From contig CP145412.1 of assembly GCA_036867785.1 (NCBI GenBank), positions 124,001 to 188,000 on the forward strand: a DNA stretch of 64,000 nucleotides, given 5' to 3'. Numbering within the stretch: position 1 is the stretch's first letter; each line of letters starts with the position of its first letter. The notes under the pieces were generated by a model. That model saw only the letters and a program-made list of their open reading frames with translations. It had not been told where the DNA came from and did no database searches. Source of the DNA: Plasmodiophora brassicae. Its lineage: Eukaryota; Endomyxa: Phytomyxea; Phytomyxea; Plasmodiophorida. Shown here one piece after another: positions 18,256-29,414 of this stretch. Position numbers and translations under genes: made by a program.

Positions 18256-21200
18256 ATGCAACATGTCGTCGACGACGGCCCGCTGCCAGCCGGCGTCGAC
18301 GTCGGCGTCGTCCGCGACATTCTGCACGACGCCGACGCGCTCGAGCGCGACGCGACGCTGGTCGACGTGCTCGACGCGTACGAACGGGTGCTGCCGGGGC
18401 GCGGCATCGCGATCGGCACCGACCTGACCTACTACGAGGCGCTCCTGACCCTGCACCTGCGCCCCGAGCGCGGATGGCACGCCAAGTTGCAATCGTTGCT
18501 CGACGACGGGCGCCATGCGGCGCGCTCGACGGCGCAGCGCCGCGCCGAATGCGATACGGGCGCAGCTGCCACGTCGGAGGCGCCGGCTCCGGAGCCCGCA
18601 GCGGCAGCAGCAGCAGCAGCGCACGAGTTGTACGACGACGGGTTCCCGGCCGGGCAGGACAGCGCGGACGAGCCGGAGAGGGTCGAGCAGTACATCGCGA
18701 GGATGGAGCTCTCCGTCAAGGTCGACGTGTTCGCCGCCTGGAAACGGTATATGCGACGCGCCGTTGCATCGGGCGTGCATCTGAGGAGAGCGCGCGCGCG
18801 CGTGCCCGGTTAGACATACAGCTGAGAACCGGTCCTCATCTGTCGCCAAACGGGCCGTGCTCGTCAAGGCGGACGCGTTTCGCGAGGAGCATGCGTTGCA
18901 GGCGTGCGTTCAGCGCTGGCGCATGCGAACGACGCGTAAGCTCGCGGCGGTGGTACACGTGCGCGCTGATCTCACTGCCTGTGGCCAGGTTCCGCTGCAA
19001 TGCGGCACGCAGCGGCAGCGTTGACGCGTGCCCAGCGCCTGCTGTACGCGAGGAAATTGTGTGGCCGGCTCCTGTCTGCGATCCAGCAGCGAAAGCGCAT
19101 CCGGAACCTGCAGGTCGTCGTCACCAGCCGCAGCGTCACGTGTCGCATCAGGCATGCCGTCTCCAGCTGGGCGCGTTTCGTTCGTGATGGTCGCCGGCGC
19201 CGGATGGCGCAGATGGTGAGGCAAGCCGTTGTCGCCCGCTTAGTAAGACTGACGTGTGTCGCGATGCAGGACGCGTTGCGGTTGGCCCGGGTTCGCGCGC
19301 TGTGGACCGCCTGGCGGGACGCAGCATGGCACCACGTTGACGTTCGTCGATGCCGCCTGCGATGCGCGCTGCAGCGATGGGCACAGTGGCGAAACCGTCG
19401 CCGACCTGGTCTGCACCCGCGCCTCGTGCCCTGCCTGCTGACCTGGATCGAAGCGTCCACCGGCGTCGACCTGTGTCGCGCCGTTCACCACGGGTACCTT
19501 GGCCATTCCGCGCTCAGCGACCGCGTTCACCCTGGGCGTACAGGTGCGCCGAGACGGCGCTGGCAAGGATGAACGGCGCCGCGCCGATCCGTTGGCGCAA
19601 AGGGTCCCACAGGGTCGTCTGCCAGCAGATCGTGCGCGTCATGCGCCCGCGCCTCGTCGAATGCGTCACCGCCTGGCGCACCTGGACGCGCCGCTGCCGC
19701 GGCGTTAAGCGCGCCGCCCTGGCCCGCTGGCGCGCCGCCCTGTCACGCGTCCTCGACCTGCAACGCGCCGCCGACAACGTCGTCGACAACCTCGTCCGAC
19801 GACGCGCGACTCGCGTAAGCCTCTGCGGTGTGGTTTTTAATGATTGACGGTGACCGGACGCCCCCAGGCCTGGCGCCGGCTCTGCGCGTACCAGCGCGCC
19901 TGTCGAGCGCTGCTCCCCCGGTACGACGAGATCCGGCGGCGCGCGCTCGGCGCACGTCACCTGCGCGCCTGGCGGCAACGCTGCCAGGCGATCGCGATGT
20001 CGCGCGCCTCGGCACGCTCGTCCCGGTTCCGGCAGTGGCGGGCGCGGTACGCGCGCCGTCGCCTGCACCAGGGGCGGAACCGGCATGCGCACCAGCAGGC
20101 CGGTCGCGCGCGTCGACAACGCGCCTGGACGACCTGGCGCGCCGCGTGCCAGGCGGTGCGACGCGTGCGCCAGGGGCGGGCCGTCGCCGATCGGTTCCGC
20201 CTCCGGCGCCTGCTCCGACGCTGGTGCGACGCGCGGCACTGTTCCTGTCGCGTGAGCGCCGACCTCGCCGCAGCTGCCGCACGGCACGCTCGGCACCGTC
20301 GCCTGCTGGCGTTCACCGAATGGCGGCGCGTGACGCTCGCGACGCAACGGCACCGCCGGATGGTGCACGTCGTCGAGCGGCACGCGTGCCGGCGTGCGAT
20401 CCGCGCGCTTCGTCGTCATGTCGACGCGCGGGCCCGCGAGCGCCAGGCGGTGCAGGCCGCGGCTCGGCATCGACGCGTCGCGCGCTGTCGTGCCGGCGTG
20501 CGCGCCCTGCGCGTCCACGTGCGCGAGCGCCGCACCGCTCGGCAGGTCGACGAGCGCGCTCGCCGGATCCACGTGTCGCACCGGTGGAACGACTGGCGCG
20601 CGTACGTGCGCGGACGCGCCCTGCGACGCGTCGCCGAGCGGCACGTGCTCCAGCGATGGGTGCGGCGGTTCCGGGGGGCGGTGCGCGCGCAGGCGACCCT
20701 GGACGCCGGCGTCGTGGCCGACTTCCAACGGGACGGCGCTCGCCGGAGACGCCATCACGTCGTGCGGTGCTGGATCGCGTCGCTGACGCTGCGGGTCGCG
20801 ATTCGCCGCCTGCGATGCGCGTCGACGCTGGCGCTGTCGGTGCGGAGGATCCGCGCGTCCTGGTGCGCCTGGCGCCGGACGTTCCTGGCCCGGCGGGAGC
20901 GGGACGAGCACGCGCGACGTGTCGCTGCTTGTCTGCTGACCCACCGGAAGCGGCGGTTGCTGGCGGCCTGGTTCGTCCTTGGCGACAGGCGCCGGCACGC
21001 ACGGCACGTCGAGGGCGAGGTCCGCTCGCGCTCCACGCTACGCACCCTGCACCGCGCCTGGCACGTCTGGCGCGACGCGCAGGCGTACCGACTGTCTGCG
21101 GCTGCCAAGCACGACGTCCTTCTCCGTTCCTACCGGGTTGGTTTCGCTCGGCGCGTGCTCCATCGCTGGCGCGTTTGGTGCCGCGCGCGTTCGTGCCGAG

Positions 21201-24107
21201 CGCGGTGCGCTGCCACAACGCTTCGCCGTGCCGCCCGCGTGTGGGTGCGCGCTGCTCGTGCACGACGACGTGCCCGACAGGCCGCACAGCAGTTCCGGGC
21301 CCGCGTCAACCGGGTGCACATGCGCCGGGCGTTCACGCGCATCCTGGCCGTGTCGACGTCGCTCCTGTCCCGACAGGTCGCCCTGCTTCGGTGCGCCGAC
21401 CTGCACGAACGAGCCGCGCTCCGGTGCGACCTCCGCGTCTGGCTCGCGAACGCGCGCCTCGTCGCTGTCGGCGTCGCCGTCGAGCGCGATCACGCCGAAC
21501 GCACCCGACGGCGCGTCCTGGACGCGTGGCACGACGAGCTCGGTCAGCGCCGGCAACGCTGTCGCGTCGTGCAACGGTCCGTCCTGCGTTGCTGGGCGGC
21601 GCACGCCCGGTGCCGGCGCGCGGTCCACGCCCTGCAGGTGCGGGCGATGCGGAACCGCGCGGGGCGCACGCGCCACTGCGTCTGGGCGACCTGGACGCGG
21701 CGTTGCGCCGACGCCCGCCAGGCCGACCGCCTCCAGCGCCACCTTCGCCGACGGCGCACGCTGTCGGCATGGCGGTCCCGCCTGGCCGCCGTCCTCCAGC
21801 AGCAACGCCTCGCTGAACGCACCTACGCGCTGACGCTGTACCGGCGCGGGTTCGCGCGAATGCGCGCCCGGGTCGTCCTTGTGGGCGCGTTTCGCGCGCG
21901 CCAACGCCTCCGCGTCCTGCGCCGGTGGCGGATGGCGCGCGTCGAACGCGTCGCCGACCGTCACCTGCGTCGCGACGCGTGGCGACAGTGGCGCCAGGCG
22001 CATCGCGTCGCGTTGCAGAACGTGCACCGGCGCCGCGCCGCGCGCCGCGCCGCCTGGGGTGCCTGGCGTCACGCGCTGGGCATTCGCCGGCGCGTGCGCG
22101 CGTTCCGCCTGCAACGCGCGATCCGGTCCTGGCGCCGCTACTGCCTGGCGCATCGCGACCTGGTCCGGGTGCGGTTGCTGGCGACCCGGGTGCGGTCGCG
22201 GCGCGCCATCGCGTTCTGGATGCGGGCGGCGGCACGTCAGCGCCGGTCGTCGGCGATCGCGGACCGGATCCGGAAGTGGGTCCTGCTTCGGCGCTGGCAC
22301 CGGTACCTCGCCCGGCGTCGCCGTCTCGTCCAATGTCGCCGAGCGGCGACGCTGCGTCGTTGGCGCCGGCGAACCCGGACGCGCCTGCGTTTGAGGCAGT
22401 GCGCGCGCGTTCTTCGTGCCGCCAAGGTGTTCAACGCCTGGTCGGCCTGGGCGCGGCACCGCCAAGATTTGGCGAACGCAATGGCGCGGGTCACCCGCGG
22501 GCGCGTGCGACCCGCCTGGGCGGTCTGGCGGGCGCAGTACGAGCAACGGGCGCGCGCCGACAGGCTGGGCGCGCGACTCGGCGCGTTGCGGGTGCGTCGT
22601 GTGCAGAAGGCCGCCTGGACGTCGTGGGTCACGCTGGTGAAGGAGCGCCGTCGCGAACGGCACCTGGACGCCGTTGCCGAGTACGGCACCGTTCGACTGC
22701 GCCTGGTGCGTGGCTACACCGCGCTGCTGGGCGCGTACCGGTCGGCATGCCGGGTGCGGGCGTTCGCTGCGGCACGGCAGCGCCGTCGCCAACGTGCCGC
22801 GTTCGTGGTCTGGCGCGCCGCGTACGCCCGGCAGTGCGTTCGGCACCAGCAGGAGGCATCAGCGGTCCACTTCGGGCGGTTGTGCCTGTTCCGGCGCGTA
22901 CGCGCCGCGCTCCGCCTCTGCCAACTGGGCAGCCTGTTCCAGCGCCGGCACGAATTGGCGATATCGCGGCACGCCTGGCGGGCCTGGCAACGGTCGCTGC
23001 AGGCGGTTCGCCGCGTGGCATTGCACCGGCGGCGTCGCCTCCAGTCCTCGTTAGCGAACGCCGTCGGCGCGTTCCGCGACAACGCGCGCCGGCGTCGCCG
23101 ATGCCGTTCCGAGCTAGCCCGGATGACGCAGCAATTCGCGACCCGGTGCCCATGGATGCACAACGCGTTCGCGTGCGTCACCACACCGCTGACCGTCGCG
23201 TTCCGCGCCTGGCTCGTCGTTGTCCTGCAGCGGCGCCGTCTCGATCGCCTCCTGGAGCAGTACAGGAACAGTGGACCCAGGTGCGTCGCCGCGCCCGCCT
23301 CGCACCTCCCACCATGTTGTAACACATCCGGGCAGGTGGCACCACCTCACACGCCGGGTCCTGTCCGCCTGGACTCAGGCGTTCGTGGACCGACGGTACC
23401 GGGTGCGATTCGCGGCGCTGCACACAGGTGACCATTCGTTTGTCGGGGCCAATGGGTGCCACCCGTTCTCAATGGCAGGTGCAGGGTCTGCGATTCGCCA
23501 CTGGGTGCGCTGGTACAGGTCCCGCCAGGCGCGCCGGTCGTGCAAGCGTTTAGCGTTCGGTCACTACGATAGCGTCGTCAGGGCGCGGTGCTGGCGCGTG
23601 TGGCAGGACGCGCTCCTGCTATCGTGGCGTCTGTCGCACTTGGCGAGGAGTGTGACCCGCGCACATGAGCGCTCCTCGCTGAAGACCTGCTTCCTGCGCT
23701 GGTTCAGACAATTCCTGATCGCAAGACATGCACGAGACGCTGTCGAGCGCGCGGCGCGTCATCACCGCCTCACCTTGCAGCGGGGCGCGTTCAAGGCGTT
23801 GCAGGCGAAGTGGCTGTTCAGCAAGCGTCGCGCCGAGTACGTTGTCATGCGGGCGCGTCGTCTGGACCTGCTACTACAGGCATGGTGCTTCGACGCCTGG
23901 ATGCAGTATGGACGCGCCCAGCGACAGCTACGCGACGCGATCCGATTGCAGGAGCTGAGCCTGATGGTGCGCAAGGACGTGTTCAGCGCCTGGCGCCTGT
24001 ACGTCCGACGGATACGATGGACGCGCGAGCGTCTCGAAGGGCAATCCTGGACTGACGAGGGGCAACCACCACCGGGTGAACGTGCTCGCCGACCGATTGT
24101 ATCATAA
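18256..24107 (+). CDS. Giant Sfi1-like centrin-binding repeat protein
   Basis: Seven exons (18256-18774, 18827-18935, 18989-19493, 19544-19814, 19868-23280, 23336-23427, 23479-24107) sum to 5,538 nt, or 1,845 residues, with every phase consistent. After about 150 residues with an alanine run, almost the whole protein is a helical array in which Trp recurs about every 25 to 35 residues in contexts such as AWRRxxxxRR, LLxxWxxW and HLRAWRQRC. This is the pattern of Sfi1, whose repeats each bind a centrin and scaffold centrosomes, spindle poles and basal-body links. It is longer than human SFI1 (about 1,240 residues) and extremely Arg-rich (GC-biased codons). It ends with repeats AWCFDAWMQYGRAQ and VFSAWRLYVRR. 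Copies of its 3' end lie decayed at 2.7-4.0 kb. Other helical coiled families are possible; the Trp spacing favours Sfi1. Confidence 0.8.
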
Positions 24108-24206
24108 AGCGGTACGTTGACCACGTTAGGCGGAGGCGTAGTTTGACGAGAGGGAAGGGGGTCGGCGTTCGGAGTTCATTCGTTACCTGCGTCGCCGTTC
24201 ATAGAT

Positions 24207-25061
24207 ATGGTTGGTGCAGCGCCTCCCATTGCGATCTCGTCGTCCGGTGGGTGGCCTCAGGTGCAGCCCTTTCAGGACGAGGTGGCGCGCCTAGTCGCCG
24301 AGGCAGTCAATGGGCCCGAGTTCCCGGACCTTCTCCTCGATCTGGTGCACGCCTTTGCCAACGCAATCGACGCTGGTCTGCCATGGAATTCGGAGGCGGC
24401 TCGCGACGCTTTTGACGCAGACCATAGCTGGCGTGACGACCTGCCGTCAACCATCAACTGGTACCCGCTACGCGGGAGGTTCGGTTCATTCGAGATCGTG
24501 TCGCGCTCCATCACCATCGACAACTCCATGGCTTCCACTGCGATCCTGGTAGAAGACAAGCACGCTCTGGACTGTTTGACTGGCCTGCTCTTCATCAAGG
24601 CGCTGCACGAGATTGGCCACTCGCTGACCAGGTACTGCCTGCGCCTGCTGCGGCAGATCTACCCGGTCGGGACTCGCGGACGGAATCGCATCCCGACACG
24701 ACACACCCCGGTCAAGGTCGGCACGATGAAGATTGGAAACAAGAGAGTTGGGGATGCCGGCAACGGAATCGAAGAGCTCCTGTCGAATGGAATGCGCGTG
24801 ACCTATCGACAGGACGCTGTCAGTGGCCGCCTAGAGTACCTGACGCTTGTTGACGGGCCTGGGCGGCGTGGATATCAGGTGCCGGACGCGTGCATTGACC
24901 GTGTTCGAATGCGACCGGACCTGTTCTATTCGACCTTTACCGCCATGCTGGGCAACCACGATCAGCTGAACGGAATTCCAGAGAATATCATGGCGAACTG
25001 TGTCGTTAAGAACGCGCACGGGGCGGCTTGGGACCCCGTGCCCAAGAACATTAAGCATTAG
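24207..25061 (+). CDS. Putative zinc metalloprotease-like protein (HEIGH motif)
   Basis: This is a single exon of 284 residues starting at 24207. It contains KALHEIGHSLTRYC, with HEIGH at residues 134-138. This fits the HExxH zinc site of gluzincin or metzincin proteases; a candidate third ligand is the glutamate in GNGIEELLSNG about 50 residues later. There is no signal peptide or transmembrane segment; the N-terminus is neutral. Upstream, FGSFEIVSRSITIDN and TAILVEDKHAL look like beta-strands of a protease lobe. I cannot place it in a named family, and the motif alone does not prove activity. It follows the Sfi1-like gene by 100 bp on the same strand. Confidence 0.6.
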   Translation: MVGAAPPIAISSSGGWPQVQPFQDEVARLVAEAVNGPEFPDLLLDLVHAFANAIDAGLPWNSEAARDAFDADHSWRDDLPSTINWYPLRGRFGSFEIVSRSITIDNSMASTAILVEDKHALDCLTGLLFIKALHEIGHSLTRYCLRLLRQIYPVGTRGRNRIPTRHTPVKVGTMKIGNKRVGDAGNGIEELLSNGMRVTYRQDAVSGRLEYLTLVDGPGRRGYQVPDACIDRVRMRPDLFYSTFTAMLGNHDQLNGIPENIMANCVVKNAHGAAWDPVPKNIKH

Positions 25062-25733
25062 GGTGAATCGGGTAACCGCAAATACACCCGACACTGCCTC
25101 AAGCGCATCCTACTGGCGGAGCGCTTCGCGCCGGCTATGCACATGACGTCGGCCCCGACCAGGTCGCTGGGGATGCTTGCGAAGTTCTGTGCCCGATAGC
25201 AATCTGCACGTGGACGATAAAACGAAACACGACACCTGTGGAGGTTACGCTACGTGCGCCCGTGTGGCAACCCATACGTTCAACGCTGCAGTGCACTTCC
25301 ACAGGACATGCACGTTATGCCAACCGGATATGCAGTATGAACACGCCAACCCGACTCGGTTTTCTGATCCCGATTGTGCATGCGACCCGCGCCCACAGCA
25401 CAACGTGGACGGCAGCATTGAGGAGGAGCATTTTTATGTTACCCAGGCCTAAGTTGAGAACACTGCATATAGGCGACGGCCGTCGAAAGCCTTGTCCTGG
25501 ATGTTACGACGTGCGATCATCCTGAACAGAACAGCGGGGGGTATCCATGCCACGTTACAGAATGGTCACAGAAGCTGGCCGCGCGTCCTTCCTAGTCAGT
25601 GATCAACGGCGACAACATTTCAATACGAATCCGTGCGGAGGTTGCTTTGTCTCACAACGGGGGAGATACTACCGGCCAAGATCAAGATATCGTACTCGCA
25701 TTGGATCCAACACGCCACCGCTAGTCGTTCGTC
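25062..25733. other. Intergenic stretch, nothing recognised
   Basis: About 670 bp precede the PH/FYVE kinase gene. Short plus-strand frames occur, but they show no motif and no typical codon pattern. Confidence 0.4.
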
Positions 25734-28700
25734 ATGTCCTTGTCGCTCAGCGCGACCGATGATACCGCTGCCCCGGATCGTCTCAGCGCCGAACCCATTT
25801 GGGAAGGATACCTTATGAAGCAGGTGCGGTCGGTCCCCGCCGTGAACGTCGCAACGGTGTCCTCATTCCACGTAGGGCGGTGCTCGCGGTGGGTTCAAGA
25901 ACTGGAAGAAGCGCTGGTTCCGCTTAGACGCCGAGAACCTGTGCTACTACAAGGAGCGACCGCGAGCGCCGACCGACGCCAAATCCAACGATGCCGACAC
26001 GTCGAGCAGCATTGCCGAACCCGCCGTCCTGGGCGTCCTCCCGATTCGCAACGCGACCATCGTCGACCTGCGTAGGACGGCAGGGAACCACCTCCGGCCC
26101 GCGGCCATTGATAAATGCTTCCACAGAGGGCGCCGACGATGTCGCCGTGAAGGCGGTCGAACTGCCACCGGCGTGGGACGTCGGCGCGACCGCCTGCCAT
26201 GACTGCAAGAAGGAGTTCAGCGGTAGCGTTCGCCGCCGGTTCTGCCGGGCGTGCGGCCTGGCGCACTGTTCGCCGTGCTCGCCGCGGTCCGTGTTGCAGT
26301 CGCGGATCGGGTTCGCCGAGCCGGTCCGCGTCTGCAACTCGTGCTTCAACGGCATCACGTCCGCCGGCGGCTTCAAGAACGCCGATGGCGGCAGCCGGCT
26401 CGACGACGGCATCATCATCGTCCAGACCGAGCAGAAGAAGAGCAAAGGTGGCGCGTCTCGGCGTCCTGCGTTTCGGGGGCCGTTGACGAACGCGTTGCAG
26501 GGTTCGAGTGGCGGTCGAAGAAGCACCTGTTCATACTGAATTCGGCCGAGCTGCAGATGTACCTGCAGGCGGAGACGAGCACGGTCAAGCTAGAGGTGAT
26601 GACGGCGATCCGGAGCGTCGTCCTGTACCATCAGCGCAAGGCGCAACGGGCGACGACCGGGTCGGCCGTCACCGTCGCGGAACCGGAATCCAGCAACAAC
26701 CGCCCGCATAAGCTCGACAGGCAGATGTCCGCCTCCAGCCAATGGAACATCGACTTCAAGGCCATCAAGATCCTCCATGAAATCGGGGAAGGGTACCGGA
26801 TTCGGGTATGTCCCCTGACACGCATCGGCGTTCTAAGAACGTAACGCACAGGTCGACCGGGATGGTCTACAAAGGTCGCCTGTGGGGGACCGATGTCGCC
26901 GTGAAAACGATCAGGAACGCCACCATGGCGGATGACCTTCAGAAAGAGGTGGCCATCTTAAGCCAGTTGCGGCACCCGAACGTTGTCCTTTACATTGGGG
27001 CGTGCCTGGAGAAGCCGAACGTCGCCGTTGTCACCGAATGGTGCGATCGAGGGTCGCTCTTCGACCTGCTCTACGACGATTCCCCGGGCTGCTGCAACCT
27101 CGACTTCCAATCGATCATCACGATCGCTATCGGGATAGCGCAGGGCATGAACTACCTGCACAGCCTGAACCAGAAGATCATCCACCGCGACCTGAAGTCG
27201 CACAACATCCTCATCGATTCGCATTTCACGCCCAAGGTCGCCGACTTTGGCCTGTCCAAGGTCAAAGAGCCGACGCGCCTGGGCGACAACATCGACCCGC
27301 AGATCGTCACCGAATCGCTGGCGATCGGCCACCAGAAAGCGCTGCGAGCGCACGCCGCCGCCAAGAAGAAGGCGGCAGAGGATTCGAAAGAGGCCCAGAG
27401 CGAGGTCGGCGCGATATGCGATTCGCCTGCGCGTTGGCACTGACACCACAGCAGGTCCCTGGTGGCACGGCGGAATGGATGGCCCCCGAGGTGATGGAAG
27501 GGGCCCCGTACAACCAATCCGTCGACGTGTACTCGTACGGGATCGTACTGTCAGAGTAGGACGCATGCGGGCGCGCGCGACGAAACACGAACCGGGGCTG
27601 ACCGCCCCATGATCGTGCACAGGTTGCTGTCGCGACGGTTGCCGTTCCGCGACAAGTACACGATAACGGGCTACGCCGACGTCGTCGAGGCCGTGCTCGA
27701 CGACGGCGCCACGCCGACGATCCCGGAATGGTGTGGCGCCAAGATGCAGAAGCTCGTCGCCGACTGCCTCAGCAGGAACGCGGAGGCGCGCCCGACCTTC
27801 AACGAGATCATCCTTCGCCTGCGCAGGTTGGGCGGCGCGTCGTCCCGCCCGCCCGCCTAATCGTGATGATGACGCGCCTGGCAGTTTCTACCCGCTGGAC
27901 CCGGCCGACGTGTTCCAGAAGTTCGACATCCCCCGGCTGCTGTCCATGCTGGACAGCCCGGATCGTACCGAACAGTTCCGAGCCGTTCGCGAGCTATCAG
28001 GTGACGCGGACGCACACGGTGCTGCCAGGAACGCTGACCTAACGACCACCTGGGCAGACATGGCCGTCGACCTGACCGACCTCTGCCACGTGTGCGGGCA
28101 CACGCCGCTGAAGTACGCGCAGATGGGCGAGGCGACCGTCGTCAAGTTCGTCGCCCGCCTGACGACAATGTTGCTGTCCCCGCATGCCGACATCGTCAGT
28201 GCGATCCGCTGTCGCGTCGTCGCTGTGCAACTGACCGGGGGCGACCCTGAAGATCCAGCATGCGATGCTGGCGCTGCGTGCCATGATCGACGAGAGCGAG
28301 GCGGCGCTGCGCCCGACGCTCTTCGGCGCCATTCGGGAGTCGGGCGGCGTCCAGCGGATCGCGCTGCACCTGAAGTCGGACAAGGAGGACATGGCGAACG
28401 CGGCCGCGCTGCTGCTGTCTCGTATCATCGCTGACCCCGGCACGGTCGACAACCCGGCGACGCTGATGGGCCTGTCCCCCGAGGTCATGGCCGAACTGCT
28501 GGCCATTGCCAAACAGGAGGTGGGGCCGGCAACCCGTTCGCGCGTAGTAAAGCAGACGACTGACGCAACCGGCCGTGTTCAGGTATCGACGCTGAAGAAG
28601 AAGATCGAGGGCAACGAGGGGTCGCTGTCCAGGAAAGTGGAACTGTCGACCTGGATATCGAACCGGCTGCGCCAGGCCGAGTTCGGCCTGAGCGACGCGC

Positions 28701-29344
28701 AGACGGCGCTGGCGTCGATTGCAACGCCGAGAACCATCATCGCCAACGTGGCGTCCCCGTCACCCGTACGCGCGCGCGCGCTTGGCGTTCCAACCCGCGC
28801 TCCGCACCCTGACAACGTCCTAGGAGGGCGGCTCGTTCGAAGGCAAGGACCTGCCCGTTCAGCTGCGGGCCGAGATGGGCCGCGGCGCCCAGTGCTGGGG
28901 CTGGCTCGGGTTACTGGACCCGGCCGGCGAGCAGTGGATCGACGTCTACGCCGTGCTCCGCAACGCCACCATCTGCATCTTCGACAGCGAGGAGTCGCGA
29001 CCGGAGACCATTCGGTGCGTTTGTTGCCTCGCTGGCTGGGTTCGCCGGCAGCGGGACCCCCGCGTCTAAACTGGACCGGGCACAGGTACATTATTCGGAT
29101 CCGCCTCGGGAACGTGTCCGCCAAGTTTCGTGCCGGGCGGAAGCGCGGCCGGCACAACTGCCTGCAGATCGCCCTGTCCCAGGAGCTGCTGCCGGTGGCC
29201 GTCGACCCGAAGACGCCCCCGATCCGCCGCGTCTTCATCAACGTCGGGTCGCACGAGCGGTTCGCCTTCTGGGTCAGGCACATCAACGAGCACCTGGACA
29301 TACCCGTCCCGCTGGACTTCGCGCCGGACGAGACCATGACCTAA
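25734..29344 (+). CDS. Multidomain TKL (Raf/MLK-like) kinase with split PH, FYVE and C-terminal PH domains
   Basis: Twelve exons (25734-25823, 25876-26071, 26127-26447, 26501-26792, 26852-27404, 27452-27555, 27623-27826, 27885-28000, 28058-28194, 28253-28765, 28824-29014, 29086-29344) give 991 residues in frame. The order is: half a PH domain (WEGYLMKQ, NWKKRWFRLDAENLCYY, LGVLPIRNATIVD), an FYVE-type finger (CHDCKKEF, RRRFCRACG, CSPC, RVCNSCF), the second PH half (KKHLFILNSAELQMYLQAET), then a kinase with IGEGSTGMVYKG, VAVK, HRDLKSHNILID, DFGLSK and GTAEWMAPE. Helical ARM-like repeats and another PH domain ending FAFWVRHINEHL follow. All catalytic residues are present. The activation loop holds an Ala/Lys-rich insert of about 45 residues. 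FYVE and PH domains bind phosphoinositides, so the kinase is probably recruited to endosomal or plasma membranes. Confidence 0.88.
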
Positions 29345-29414
29345 CTGAGCGTGGCTCGCCTCAGTCCCCCATATTACCACTGAAGCGAACGACACTGGAA
29401 CGGGTGTGTAATTA

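Noticed and set aside
19514-22846. Very long frames opposite and beside the Sfi1-like gene (minus-strand frames of about 500 and 600 codons, plus-strand frame of 660 codons).
   Set aside because: The region is so GC-rich that stop codons are rare in every frame. These translations are Pro, Ala and Arg mixtures without domains, while the chosen frame has periodic Trp and fitting splice sites.
27861-28264. Treating the kinase at 25.7-27.86 kb and the ARM/PH region at 27.9-29.3 kb as two genes.
   Set aside because: The apparent stop at 27858 lies inside a 58-nt GT-AG intron whose removal joins both parts in frame, and the full 12-exon path gives a length divisible by three.
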